Under the pieces are notes generated by a model that had not been told where the DNA came from, ran no database searches, and worked only from the letters and a program-made list of their open reading frames with translations. The position numbers were made by a program, and so were the translations under genes. Shown piece after piece: positions 25,884-34,055 of a stretch of DNA of 64,000 nt. Numbering within the stretch: position 1 is the first letter of the stretch; each line of letters starts with the position of its first letter. Source of the stretch: Thermodesulfobacteriota bacterium (lineage in GTDB: Bacteria; Thermosulfidibacterota; Thermosulfidibacteria; Thermosulfidibacterales; B14-G1); contig JAJSAC010000068.1 of NCBI GenBank assembly GCA_024274915.1, forward strand, positions 1 to 64,000. The letters are read 5' to 3'.

Positions 25884-27518
25884 ATCAAGGTTTATGGTGA
25901 TCTTAGGCGGTTGGCACCCAGGGAGAGAAAGGCCCTGGAGCGTTTCTACCGCAGGAGGATTTCATCCTCTGCCCTGATAACGCCTGAAGTGGCACGTGCC
26001 CTGGCCCAGGTATCCTGGGATCTAAACAGACAGGTGGCCCTTCTGGTGGACCGAGGGGGACGTGTACATTATGTCGTCTTGGGTGATCATACTTCCATCC
26101 TGATTCCCGACTTGTCCCAGTACCGGGTGGGGCCCGATAGGCTTAGGGGATTGCGATGTATCCATACCCACCTTAAAGAGGAGCCCCTTTCCCAGGAAGA
26201 CCTTACGGACATGGCCCTTCTCCGCTTGGATGCTATGGTGGGTGTTACTGTCAAGGGGGGGTTGCCGGGCAGGGTTTTTATGGCCCATCTGTCGCCCGGG
26301 AATGGGGGAGATAGCCCCTGGGAGTTTATGGAATGGGAACACCCCACCAGGGTCGATCTGTCTTTCAACCATTTCATTCGGGAGTTGGAGGATGCCCTGG
26401 CCCGTTCTTTTAGGGGCAGGGAACTCAGGGATGGTGGCGAAAGGGCTATCCTTATAAGTGCCACCAACCAGAACGCTTGGGAGGCCCAGAGATCCATGAT
26501 GGAGTTGGAGGCCCTGGCCGCCTCAGCTGGTGTCCAGGTGCTGGACAGGGTTATTCAGAAGGTGAGACGTTACCATCCCTCCTTTCTCATGGGTAAGGGT
26601 AAGCTCAGGGAAATCATGATCCAGGGTCTTCACTTGGGGGCCACAATGCTTGTCTTCGACCAAGAGCTCACCCCTGTCCAAGTCAACAACATTGCGGGGA
26701 TGGTGGACCTCAAGGTGATTGATCGGACCCAGCTCATTTTGGACATCTTCGCCCGGAGGGCCATGAGCCGAGAGGGTAAGATCCAGGTAGAGTTGGCCCA
26801 ACTGCGCTATCTTTTGCCCCGTTTGGTGGGCAGAGGGACGGCCATGTCCCGTTTGATGGGCGGAGTAGGGGGGCGTGGCCCAGGGGAGACCAAGTTGGAG
26901 GTGGATCGTCGTCGGGTTAAGGAAAGGATTGCCCGTTTGGAGCGCCAACTCAAAGCCCTGGAGAAGGGGCGAAGGGAGCGGAGAAAAGCAAGGAAGAGGC
27001 AGGAGGTGCCCGTAGTATCCATTGTAGGCTACACCAATGCTGGAAAATCCACTCTCCTCAACACCTTGACAGGGGCGGGGATACCAGTGGAGGACCGCTT
27101 TTTTGCTACATTGGATCCTACCAATCGCACAGTGATGTTGCCCGGTGGCACCCTTTGTGTCCTCTCTGACACCGTGGGATTCATAAGGCGTATGCCGGAT
27201 GATCTCAAGGTTGCCTTTAGGACCACTTTGGAGGAGCTTCAGGATGCCACTCTTCTCCTACACGTTGTGGATGCTACCAGTCCCTACATGGAGGAGGAGA
27301 TGGAGGCTGTAGAGGAGATTCTCCATGAGTTGGGGTTGGAGCATAAACCTCGGTTGGTAGCCTATAATAAGATGGACCTTCTGAGCGAGGACTTTCCTGC
27401 CAACGGTCTGGCCATTTCGGCGAAAAGAGGGGAGAATCTAGACCTTCTTCTCCGCGCGGTGGAAGAGAAGATAAGGGAATCCTTTGAAGAGTCCCAAATG
27501 CAAATGGAGTTGACTTAG
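25884..27518 (+). CDS. hflX: ribosome-associated GTPase HflX (long form), apparent AUC start
   Basis: The protein has about 544 residues. An N-terminal extension of about 180 residues precedes the HflX domain (GRGTAMSRLMGGVGGRGPGETKLEVDRR) and the G domain with GYTNAGKST, DTVGF and YNKMD. HflX splits or rescues stalled ribosomes. The frame's only upstream standard start is TTG 25848, inside addA and without SD. A strong GGGGGAGGTG ends at 25876, seven bases before ATC 25884, and translating from there gives M-K-V-Y-G-D-L, matching the usual N-terminus of long HflX proteins. I therefore favour an AUC start coupled to the addA stop at 25879. Confidence 0.9.
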   Translation: MKVYGDLRRLAPRERKALERFYRRRISSSALITPEVARALAQVSWDLNRQVALLVDRGGRVHYVVLGDHTSILIPDLSQYRVGPDRLRGLRCIHTHLKEEPLSQEDLTDMALLRLDAMVGVTVKGGLPGRVFMAHLSPGNGGDSPWEFMEWEHPTRVDLSFNHFIRELEDALARSFRGRELRDGGERAILISATNQNAWEAQRSMMELEALAASAGVQVLDRVIQKVRRYHPSFLMGKGKLREIMIQGLHLGATMLVFDQELTPVQVNNIAGMVDLKVIDRTQLILDIFARRAMSREGKIQVELAQLRYLLPRLVGRGTAMSRLMGGVGGRGPGETKLEVDRRRVKERIARLERQLKALEKGRRERRKARKRQEVPVVSIVGYTNAGKSTLLNTLTGAGIPVEDRFFATLDPTNRTVMLPGGTLCVLSDTVGFIRRMPDDLKVAFRTTLEELQDATLLLHVVDATSPYMEEEMEAVEEILHELGLEHKPRLVAYNKMDLLSEDFPANGLAISAKRGENLDLLLRAVEEKIRESFEESQMQMELT

Positions 27519-27604
27519 CTCCGTTTAACCTGTGGTTCAGGGACGTCTCTTCGGATAAACAGCCTCAAGCCCTTTGGTGGCTGGGGAGTTCTCGTGGCCT
27601 CCAG

Positions 27605-29785
27605 TCACTCCGCTTCCAGTTCTCCTTCCTCGTCTTCACTCCACATATCGGGGGAGAATACCACCACCCGATTTCGGCCTGCCTGTTTGGCATGGTAAAG
27701 GGCTACGTCGGCGAATTTTATGGTCTGCCAGGGGTGGTCGGAGTGGGTGGGTAGTTCAGCCACTCCGATACTGATGGTGATCTTGATCTCTTTTCCTCCT
27801 TCTATCTTGAAACTGTTGGTCTCTACGGCCCTTCTGATCTTTTCGGCCACCTGGGCACTGCTCTTGGTGGTGACCTCTGGTAAGATCACTAGAAATTCTT
27901 CTCCTCCGTATCGAATCACCACGTCGGAGGACCTAACAGACCTCTCTATGATCCTGGCAACTTGCTGGAGGATAAGGTCTCCCGCCTTGTGTCCATAGGT
28001 GTCGTTGATCTTTTTGAAATGGTCTATGTCTAGCATTAAGAATCCCATGGTGAACCCTTTTCTCTGGGCGAATTGGGCCTGTTTGTCCAGGTATCCTTCT
28101 AAGAATCTCCTGTTGTACAGTCCCGTCAACCCGTCTCTCAGCGACTGTTCCCTGGTGATCTCCAGAAGTTTACTGGCGTAGACTACAGGGGCTGTAGTCT
28201 CCATATACTTGGCGATATAGGGCAGTTGCTGGAGGAGCTTGTCTTTCTCCTCTTTCTTACCATTGATCCTTAACACCCCTTTCACCTCTCCCCCCATGAG
28301 TACGGGGAGACATATATGGAACTCCCCTTCCCGTAGATTAGCGTGGCGACAGATTTCCGGGAACTCCAGGGAGTCTACCACCTCTCCCGTACGCTTTACC
28401 CTGCAAAGGCTGGGTTGGATGAGGACATCTAAGGAGAATCGGTCTATGCTGGGACCGGCCACGGGTTCCAGGCGGTTTTCACTTTCGTTCATCTCCAGGA
28501 GGAAGTAGTCTTCCAGTTGAAATTCTCTTTCTAAAGCCAGGGAGAGGTGGCGGTATATCTCCCTTTTGTCTAGATCGCCTTCAATGAGGGTCTTGTATTT
28601 GTTGATCTTTACCAGGGTTTCCACTGTTTCTTTTGCCATGGTCAAAGGGTTGTAGGATGGGGTTGAGTTGGAAGCCTTGAATATCCTGCTCTGAATGATA
28701 TCTCCCGATTTTTCTATGATGAATCCCACGTGGGTTCTCAGTAGATTCAGGAGTTCGCTGAACCAGGTGGCCAAAATACCCATTTCGTCTTTCCTGGGGG
28801 GGAGCTGGATGTCTTGGGAGAAGTCTCCTTCTTTGGCCCTTTTGATGGCCGAGACAATCCTGTGCATGGGGGCGGTGATGTTTTTTGTTATGCCTCGGCT
28901 TATGGCTACAGAGGCTAACAGCGCGATCAGCAATATGAGGGTGGTTTCCCAGAATACCAGAGATATGGCCTGGGCTACCAAGGCATTGGCTGATGCTATG
29001 CCATCTCTACTTTCTCGCTGGATGGTGGAGAGGAGCTGCCTGAATCTTCCGTAAACAAAAACTATGTTGGAGTCTATCTCTTTCAGTCCTTTCAGGCTCT
29101 CCTCGTACTGGTTTAGAGCTTGGAGGAGGCCCTTCTTCAGCGGGTTTGCCCCAAGGTTTTCCGCCCTACTTCTAACCTTGCCCAGGCGATCCAGGACCCT
29201 ATTTATGAGCCTGGGTCTTGGTCTCTCGGTGCTTTGTGTTTCAAGCAGACGAAGCTCAAGGGCGGTGCTGTGAAAGTTCAACTTTGTGAGGATGTTCCTG
29301 AGGACTTCTCCTTTTGCTTTTACCTGGTCAACTGCGCCGTTTCTTTCCCATCGTTTCTTCAGCAGTTGATTCATGGAGGTAATTTTTAATACAAGGTTTT
29401 TCATGTAATGCCATATGCTTTCCGTGCCCATTTTTATCTCTTTGGGCATGAGAGCGGTGTAATAGTAGAATTTTTCGACGATAGAGAGAGTCCTTTCTTT
29501 GGTCTCTTTACTCAGGAGTTCTTGGATGATTCTGCTGATTCTGTCTTGGCTGTTTGTGTTATAGTTGGTGAGTAAGGTTTCTTCTTCGTGTACCAGGTTT
29601 AGGGTGAGAAAGGTCAGTTCTGTTAGGCGCGCCTGGTATTGGGTGGCGTACTTTACCTTCACCATTCCCACGTATCCTGTATATCCCAATGCAAAGGTGA
29701 GAAAGGAAATGAGGATAAAACCCAGTCTGAGCTTTCCTTTTATGGAGAAGCTATTGAGAATGGATGTGAAGAATTTCTCCATCAT
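27605..29785 (-). CDS. membrane diguanylate cyclase with HAMP and GAF-like domains
   Basis: The protein has 726 residues. It has an N-terminal membrane segment (LGFILISFLTFALGYTGYVGM), a long helical periplasmic sensor region (about 40-270), a second membrane segment, a HAMP domain (ISRGITKNITAPMHRI on), a GAF-like region, and a C-terminal GGDEF domain with an intact active site (IRYGGEEF) and the inhibitory RxxD site (RSSD) just before it. It should make c-di-GMP in response to an extracellular or membrane signal. Transcribed alone from a good promoter next to mnmA. Confidence 0.92.
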   Translation of the reverse strand: MMEKFFTSILNSFSIKGKLRLGFILISFLTFALGYTGYVGMVKVKYATQYQARLTELTFLTLNLVHEEETLLTNYNTNSQDRISRIIQELLSKETKERTLSIVEKFYYYTALMPKEIKMGTESIWHYMKNLVLKITSMNQLLKKRWERNGAVDQVKAKGEVLRNILTKLNFHSTALELRLLETQSTERPRPRLINRVLDRLGKVRSRAENLGANPLKKGLLQALNQYEESLKGLKEIDSNIVFVYGRFRQLLSTIQRESRDGIASANALVAQAISLVFWETTLILLIALLASVAISRGITKNITAPMHRIVSAIKRAKEGDFSQDIQLPPRKDEMGILATWFSELLNLLRTHVGFIIEKSGDIIQSRIFKASNSTPSYNPLTMAKETVETLVKINKYKTLIEGDLDKREIYRHLSLALEREFQLEDYFLLEMNESENRLEPVAGPSIDRFSLDVLIQPSLCRVKRTGEVVDSLEFPEICRHANLREGEFHICLPVLMGGEVKGVLRINGKKEEKDKLLQQLPYIAKYMETTAPVVYASKLLEITREQSLRDGLTGLYNRRFLEGYLDKQAQFAQRKGFTMGFLMLDIDHFKKINDTYGHKAGDLILQQVARIIERSVRSSDVVIRYGGEEFLVILPEVTTKSSAQVAEKIRRAVETNSFKIEGGKEIKITISIGVAELPTHSDHPWQTIKFADVALYHAKQAGRNRVVVFSPDMWSEDEEGELEAE

Positions 29786-29811
29786 CTCCCAGTTTTAAAG
29801 ACATTTTACTT

Positions 29812-29840
29812 TTTATAATGCAGTGGCTCAATATTTTCAA
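29812..29840 (-). promoter_or_regulatory. promoter for the diguanylate cyclase gene
   Basis: On the minus strand TTGAAA (29840-29835) is followed by a 17-base spacer and TATAAA (29817-29812), 27 bases before the ATG at 29785. The -35 box ends directly beside the 3' end of mnmA. Confidence 0.65.
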
Positions 29841-30860
29841 TCAAAAAACTTCCTGTATTTGCCCGCACCCCAGCGCCTCGTCTTCTTTGTAATACACCGC
29901 CAGCTGGCCCGGTGTAGGGGCCCTTTGGGGCGCATGGAAGGTGACAGTCCTCCCGTGGTCTTCCACAGTGGCGGGGGCCTCCCGGTGGCGGTATCGGATC
30001 CTCACTTTCAGTTTCCATGGGCACGGTCCAGGAGGGGGATGGATCCAGTGGACGGAGGAGATCCGTATCCTGCTGGCCATCAGGGCTTCGGAGGGGCCCA
30101 CCACCACGGTGTTCTCTTGGGGGATTATTTTCACCACGTAAAGGGGGTGACCTATGGCTATGCCCAATCCCCGTCTTTGGCCTATGGTGTAGTGGGTGTA
30201 CCCCTTGTGGGTACCTAGAGTCCTGCCATCCAGGTCTTTTATGGGGCCGGGGCCTGGGTCTATTCCCATCTCTTTTAGAAGCTGGGTGTAATGGCCTCGC
30301 AAGAAGCAGATCTCCTGGCTGCTTTTGAGCCCCTTCTCCCATAAACCCAGCTTTTTGGCCATCGCTTCCACCTCTTGGCGGGTCCATTCGCCAAGGGGTA
30401 ATATCAGGCGCTCCAGTTGCTCTTTGGTGAGGAGGGCCAGAAAGTAGGATTGGTCCTTTTTAGAGTCTCTACCCTTCACGAGGTGGGGGCCGTCTTCTTC
30501 CTTTATTACCCTGGCGTAATGGCCCGTGGCCATGCCGTCGGCTCCCAAAGCCAAAGCCCTCTCCATGAGGATGCCCAGCTTTACTTTCCTGTTGCATATG
30601 GGGCAGGGGTTGGGGGTGAGGCCCCTGGCGTAGGCCTCTACAAAAAGGGAAAGGACTTCTCTTTGAAAGGCTTCCCGCATTTCCACCACTTCTAGAGGGA
30701 TGTCCAGAATTTTCGCCACCCGCTTCACCCGATCCAGGGCTTCTTCTGCTCCCTGGTGGTGGACCATGGTGATGCCCCAAACCTCGTACCCTTTCTCTTT
30801 AAGGAGGTGGGCGGAAAAGGCCGAATCAATGCCTCCCGACAAAGCTGCAGCTATCCTCAT
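29841..30860 (-). CDS. mnmA: tRNA-specific 2-thiouridylase MnmA
   Basis: The protein has 339 residues, slightly short for the family. The PP-loop is ALSGGIDSAFSAHLL (residues 7-20). The first catalytic Cys is probably Cys89 in NPCPICNRKVKLG and the second lies in QEICFLRGHY near residue 186. The tRNA-binding region GHYARVIKE and C-terminal beta-barrel are present. It thiolates U34 of Lys, Glu and Gln tRNAs. The extra Cys86 in the CPIC motif is unlike the E. coli DVLCN motif but occurs in other MnmA proteins. Divergent from the MscS gene. Confidence 0.9.
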   Translation of the reverse strand: MRIAAALSGGIDSAFSAHLLKEKGYEVWGITMVHHQGAEEALDRVKRVAKILDIPLEVVEMREAFQREVLSLFVEAYARGLTPNPCPICNRKVKLGILMERALALGADGMATGHYARVIKEEDGPHLVKGRDSKKDQSYFLALLTKEQLERLILPLGEWTRQEVEAMAKKLGLWEKGLKSSQEICFLRGHYTQLLKEMGIDPGPGPIKDLDGRTLGTHKGYTHYTIGQRRGLGIAIGHPLYVVKIIPQENTVVVGPSEALMASRIRISSVHWIHPPPGPCPWKLKVRIRYRHREAPATVEDHGRTVTFHAPQRAPTPGQLAVYYKEDEALGCGQIQEVF

Positions 30861-30961
30861 GCCCCCTTCTTTAATCCTTCTTCTTCCCTTTGTGAAGCCT
30901 TGATGTTCAAGGGCTTGCTAGACGGGGCTTCCTGTGTTTATTGAACAAATCGCGGAGGTGG

Positions 30962-32188
30962 ATGGTGAACGAGAAGTACCTTCAATGGCTGAAACTGGCC
31001 TTTGCTTACCAGTGGGTGAGGCTCTTCCTGGTGGTGTTGGCCGCTGTGGTGGTCTACTTCGTGGTCAAAAGGGGGTTGGTTAAAGCTGTACGCGACTTTT
31101 CAAAGCGTACCCAGAACAAGTTGGACGACCTATTTTCCCAGCACAAGGTTTTCGATCTCTTGGCTTTTCTGGGTTCCATCCTGGTGCTCAGCTTAGGGGC
31201 CGGTCTGGTTCCCCAGGTGGCCTCTATCCTAGGGAAGTTGGTTTCTGTTTTATGGGCCCTATTCGTGGCTCTTCTAGTGGATAGACTTCTCTCTGTGGGA
31301 CTTTCTGTTTATGAACAGTATCCCGTATCCAGGAGGTGGCCCCTCAAAGGTTACGTCCAGGTAGTGAAGCTCATTGTTTATTGTGCTGCCGTGGTTGTAG
31401 CTGTGTGTGCCCTTCTGGAGAAATCTCCCTGGGGGTTCTTGAGTGGACTGGGTGCCCTCAGTGCCGTGCTGATGCTGGTATTTCGTACCACCCTCCTCTC
31501 CTTTGTGGCTAGTTTCCAGGTTATATCTCAGGGTCTTATTAGAGTGGGGGATTGGATAGAGATGCCCAAGTACGAGGCCGATGGGGAGGTGGTGGATATC
31601 ACCCTTACCAACCTTCTCATACAGAATTGGGACAAGACCCTGGTGACGGTGCCCACTTATAAACTACTGGAGGATTCTTTCAAGAATTGGAGGGGCATGG
31701 AGGAGGCGGGGGGGCGGAGGATTAAACGGGCCGTCATGGTGGACCAGGCCACTGTCAAGTTTTGCGATGGGGGAATGATAGAGCGTTTCAAGAAGATCCA
31801 TCTCATTAGGGACTACGTTGAGCGGAAGGTGAAGGAGATAGAGGAGCACAACAGACGCCTGGGCATCGATGCCCAGGCGTCTGTTGTCAATGGTCGGAGG
31901 ATGACTAATTTGGGTACCTTCAGGGTTTACATGGAGGAGTATCTCCGTCAACACCCCCAGATCAGAAAGGACATGACCCTCATGGTGCGCCAGCTCAAAC
32001 CCACCCCCGAGGGGTTGCCATTGGAGGTGTATGCTTTTGTGGCCGACACCAGGTGGGTATATTACGAGAGGATTCAGGCTGATATCTTCGATCACATCTT
32101 GGCGGCTGCTCCTGAGTTTGATTTGAGGGTATTCCAGATACCTTCCGGCGGGGATTTGAGGGAGGGTCTGGCGGCCTTGAGAAGGTGA
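30962..32188 (+). CDS. mechanosensitive ion channel, MscS family (YbdG-like)
   Basis: The protein has about 408 residues from ATG 30962; GTG 30965 has better spacing to the SD GGAGGTG. Four or five hydrophobic segments precede the MscS pore helix and beta domain (SQGLIRVGDWIEMPKYEADGEVVDI). The C-terminal domain has NGRRMTNLGTFRVYMEEYLRQHP as in the YbdG/MscM subgroup. It should open on membrane tension during osmotic downshift. A perfect 40-bp palindrome (31848-31887) lies in the coding sequence just before that conserved motif, without breaking the frame. Confidence 0.92.
   Translation: MVNEKYLQWLKLAFAYQWVRLFLVVLAAVVVYFVVKRGLVKAVRDFSKRTQNKLDDLFSQHKVFDLLAFLGSILVLSLGAGLVPQVASILGKLVSVLWALFVALLVDRLLSVGLSVYEQYPVSRRWPLKGYVQVVKLIVYCAAVVVAVCALLEKSPWGFLSGLGALSAVLMLVFRTTLLSFVASFQVISQGLIRVGDWIEMPKYEADGEVVDITLTNLLIQNWDKTLVTVPTYKLLEDSFKNWRGMEEAGGRRIKRAVMVDQATVKFCDGGMIERFKKIHLIRDYVERKVKEIEEHNRRLGIDAQASVVNGRRMTNLGTFRVYMEEYLRQHPQIRKDMTLMVRQLKPTPEGLPLEVYAFVADTRWVYYERIQADIFDHILAAAPEFDLRVFQIPSGGDLREGLAALRR
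31848..31887. repeat. perfect 40-bp palindrome inside the MscS coding sequence
   Basis: Twenty bases read the same on both strands with centre ATCGAT (31865-31870). The left arm begins ACAACAGACG and the right arm ends CGTCTGTTGT. The symmetry breaks at the next base on each side (C/C). It encodes roughly residues 296-309, around RRLGIDAQAS, in frame. Confidence 0.97.
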
Positions 32189-32215
32189 AAGGGCTTTTGG
32201 GAAAAAGGGGTTTCC

Positions 32216-32253
32216 TTGACTTTTGTTTCGCCAAAGATTATCCCCTCAGGGGA
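32216..32253 (+). promoter_or_regulatory. promoter and inverted-repeat operator candidate before the Rrf2 gene
   Basis: TTGACT (32216-32221) is a good -35 box; -10 candidates are TTATCC (32238-32243) or GATTAT. The perfect inverted repeat TCCCCT-C-AGGGGA (32241-32253) overlaps the expected start region, 40 bases before the Rrf2-family gene. Autoregulation by that protein is a reasonable guess. Confidence 0.45.
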
Positions 32254-32292
32254 CTATTGTTAAAGACTTTTAGGTAAAAAAAGGGGCTTTTT

Positions 32293-32724
32293 ATGTTCTT
32301 TTCAACCAAGGCCCGATACGGGTTGAGAGCCATGGTGGAGTTGGCCATGCACTATGGTAAGGGTGCCCTTCAACTTCGGGAGGTGGCCAGGAGGCAAGGG
32401 GTGTCCGAAAAATATCTGGAGCATCTCTTCCGGTTTTTGCGTATGGCCGGCTTGGTGAGGAGTGTGAGGGGGGCCAGTGGGGGATATGTTTTGGCCCGTC
32501 CCCCGAGAGAAATTACGGTCTTGGAAGTGGTGGAGGCATTGGAAGGGGTGCTGGACCCTGTAGAATGCGTAGGCAGCAGTGATGTGTGTCAGAGGTGGGA
32601 CATCTGTGTGGCCCGAGATGTGTGGTGTGGGGTCAAAGATGTGCTGTGTGGGTATCTATCATCCATAACCCTTGAAAGTTTGGCAGAAAAGGCTGTCTCC
32701 AGGATTGGTGAGGCAGAATTGTGA
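32293..32724 (+). CDS. Rrf2-family transcriptional regulator (IscR-like cysteines)
   Basis: The protein has 143 residues. The winged helix (about 1-70) begins with the family N-terminus FFSTKARYGLRAMVELA and includes ASGGYVLARP. Cys92, Cys99 and Cys105, with a further Cys112, resemble the Cys92/98/104 cluster of IscR, so an Fe-S cofactor is likely. SD AAAGGGG precedes the ATG. The stop overlaps the next gene's start by 4 bases, which is unusual because that gene is an exported peptidase and not an isc/suf gene. The regulated targets are unknown. Confidence 0.92.
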   Translation: MFFSTKARYGLRAMVELAMHYGKGALQLREVARRQGVSEKYLEHLFRFLRMAGLVRSVRGASGGYVLARPPREITVLEVVEALEGVLDPVECVGSSDVCQRWDICVARDVWCGVKDVLCGYLSSITLESLAEKAVSRIGEAEL

Positions 32725-34055
32725 AACGTGCTTGTCTGGTTGGACTCTTTTTTTCTCTCCTACTACTCTTCAGAGGGGGGGCTATGGCAGAGGTGTATGG
32801 CTTGGATGTCAAGGCCAAGGTGTTGGGTAACGGGCTCAAGGTGGTGGTATTGGAGGACCATTCTACGCCTACGGCTACCTTTCAGGTGTGGTATAAGGTG
32901 GGCTCTAGGAATGAGGTGAGTGGCAGAACAGGTATTTCTCACCTTTTGGAGCACATGATGTTTAAAGGCACGGAGAAGTACGGTCCTGGAGAGTTTTCCA
33001 AGGTGGTGGCCAGAAACGGTGGGGTGGAGAATGCCTTTACCAGTAGAGATTACACCGCTTATTTCGAGAACTGGGCCAGTGACCGTCTCAAGGTGAGCAT
33101 GGAGCTGGAGTCGGACCGCATGAGGAATCTGACACTGGATCCCCAAGAGTTTGAAAGGGAGAAGCAGGTGGTTATGGAGGAGAGGCGCCTGCGCACCGAG
33201 GACGATCCCGTCTCCCTTTTGGTGGAGGAGGTGTTTGCTACGGCCTATAAGGTTCACCCCTATCACTGGCCTGTGATTGGTTGGATGAGCGATATTAAGT
33301 CCATCACCTTGGAGGATCTGAAGAGGCATTACAAAACCTACTATGCTCCCAACAATGCGGTGGTTGTGGTGGTGGGGGATGTGGATGCTCAGCAGGTTTT
33401 TCGACAGATGGAGAAGTATTTCGGGGCCTTGTCCAAGGGGGAGGAGCCACCCCCTGTGGCAAGTGTGGAGCCTCCCCAGAGGGGTGAGAAGCGGGTGACG
33501 GTGGTCGGTGCCGAGGCCCGCTTATCCTTTGTGATGTTGGCTTTTCATGTTCCTTCCATAAACTCTGGCGAGGAGTATGCCTTGGCTGTACTCACCAATA
33601 TTCTGGGAGAGGGAAAGAGTTCCCATCTCCATCAAAGGTTGGTCTATGAGGAAAAAGCTGCGGTTTTCACCAGTGCCCATTACCAGGGAATGTCCAAGGA
33701 TCCTGGGCTCCTCTATCTCTATGCCGGACTGGTACCTGGCCGGTCTCCTAAGGACGTGGAGGTGGTTATTCGAGAGGAGGTGGTCAAGATGAAGAGGGGA
33801 GAGTTTACCACCAGGGAGCTGGAGAAGGCCAAGAACCAGGTTAAGGCCGCTTTTATTTACGGTTTGGACTCTAATTTCTACAGGGCCATGAATATGGGAA
33901 AGCTGGAAGTGCTGGGTGTAGGTTGGGAGTATATGCAGACCTATGTAAAGAAGATAGGAATGGTTACCCGGGATGACGTGGTGCGAGTGGCCAAGAAGTA
34001 TCTCAAAGACACCAACCTAACCGTGGGCATTCTGGTGCCGGAGAAGAATCTATGA
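32721..34055 (+). CDS. exported M16-family zinc metallopeptidase (active subunit)
   Basis: The protein has 444 residues with an N-terminal signal peptide ending near MAEV. The inverted zinc motif HxxEH is present as HLLEH, followed by MMFKGTEKYGPGEFSK and the distal Glu in the ENAFTSRDYTAYFE region. It is the catalytic half of a periplasmic pitrilysin-like peptidase. The next gene, overlapping by 4 bases, encodes the non-catalytic half. Coupled to the Rrf2 gene upstream. Confidence 0.93.
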   Translation: MKRACLVGLFFSLLLLFRGGAMAEVYGLDVKAKVLGNGLKVVVLEDHSTPTATFQVWYKVGSRNEVSGRTGISHLLEHMMFKGTEKYGPGEFSKVVARNGGVENAFTSRDYTAYFENWASDRLKVSMELESDRMRNLTLDPQEFEREKQVVMEERRLRTEDDPVSLLVEEVFATAYKVHPYHWPVIGWMSDIKSITLEDLKRHYKTYYAPNNAVVVVVGDVDAQQVFRQMEKYFGALSKGEEPPPVASVEPPQRGEKRVTVVGAEARLSFVMLAFHVPSINSGEEYALAVLTNILGEGKSSHLHQRLVYEEKAAVFTSAHYQGMSKDPGLLYLYAGLVPGRSPKDVEVVIREEVVKMKRGEFTTRELEKAKNQVKAAFIYGLDSNFYRAMNMGKLEVLGVGWEYMQTYVKKIGMVTRDDVVRVAKKYLKDTNLTVGILVPEKNL

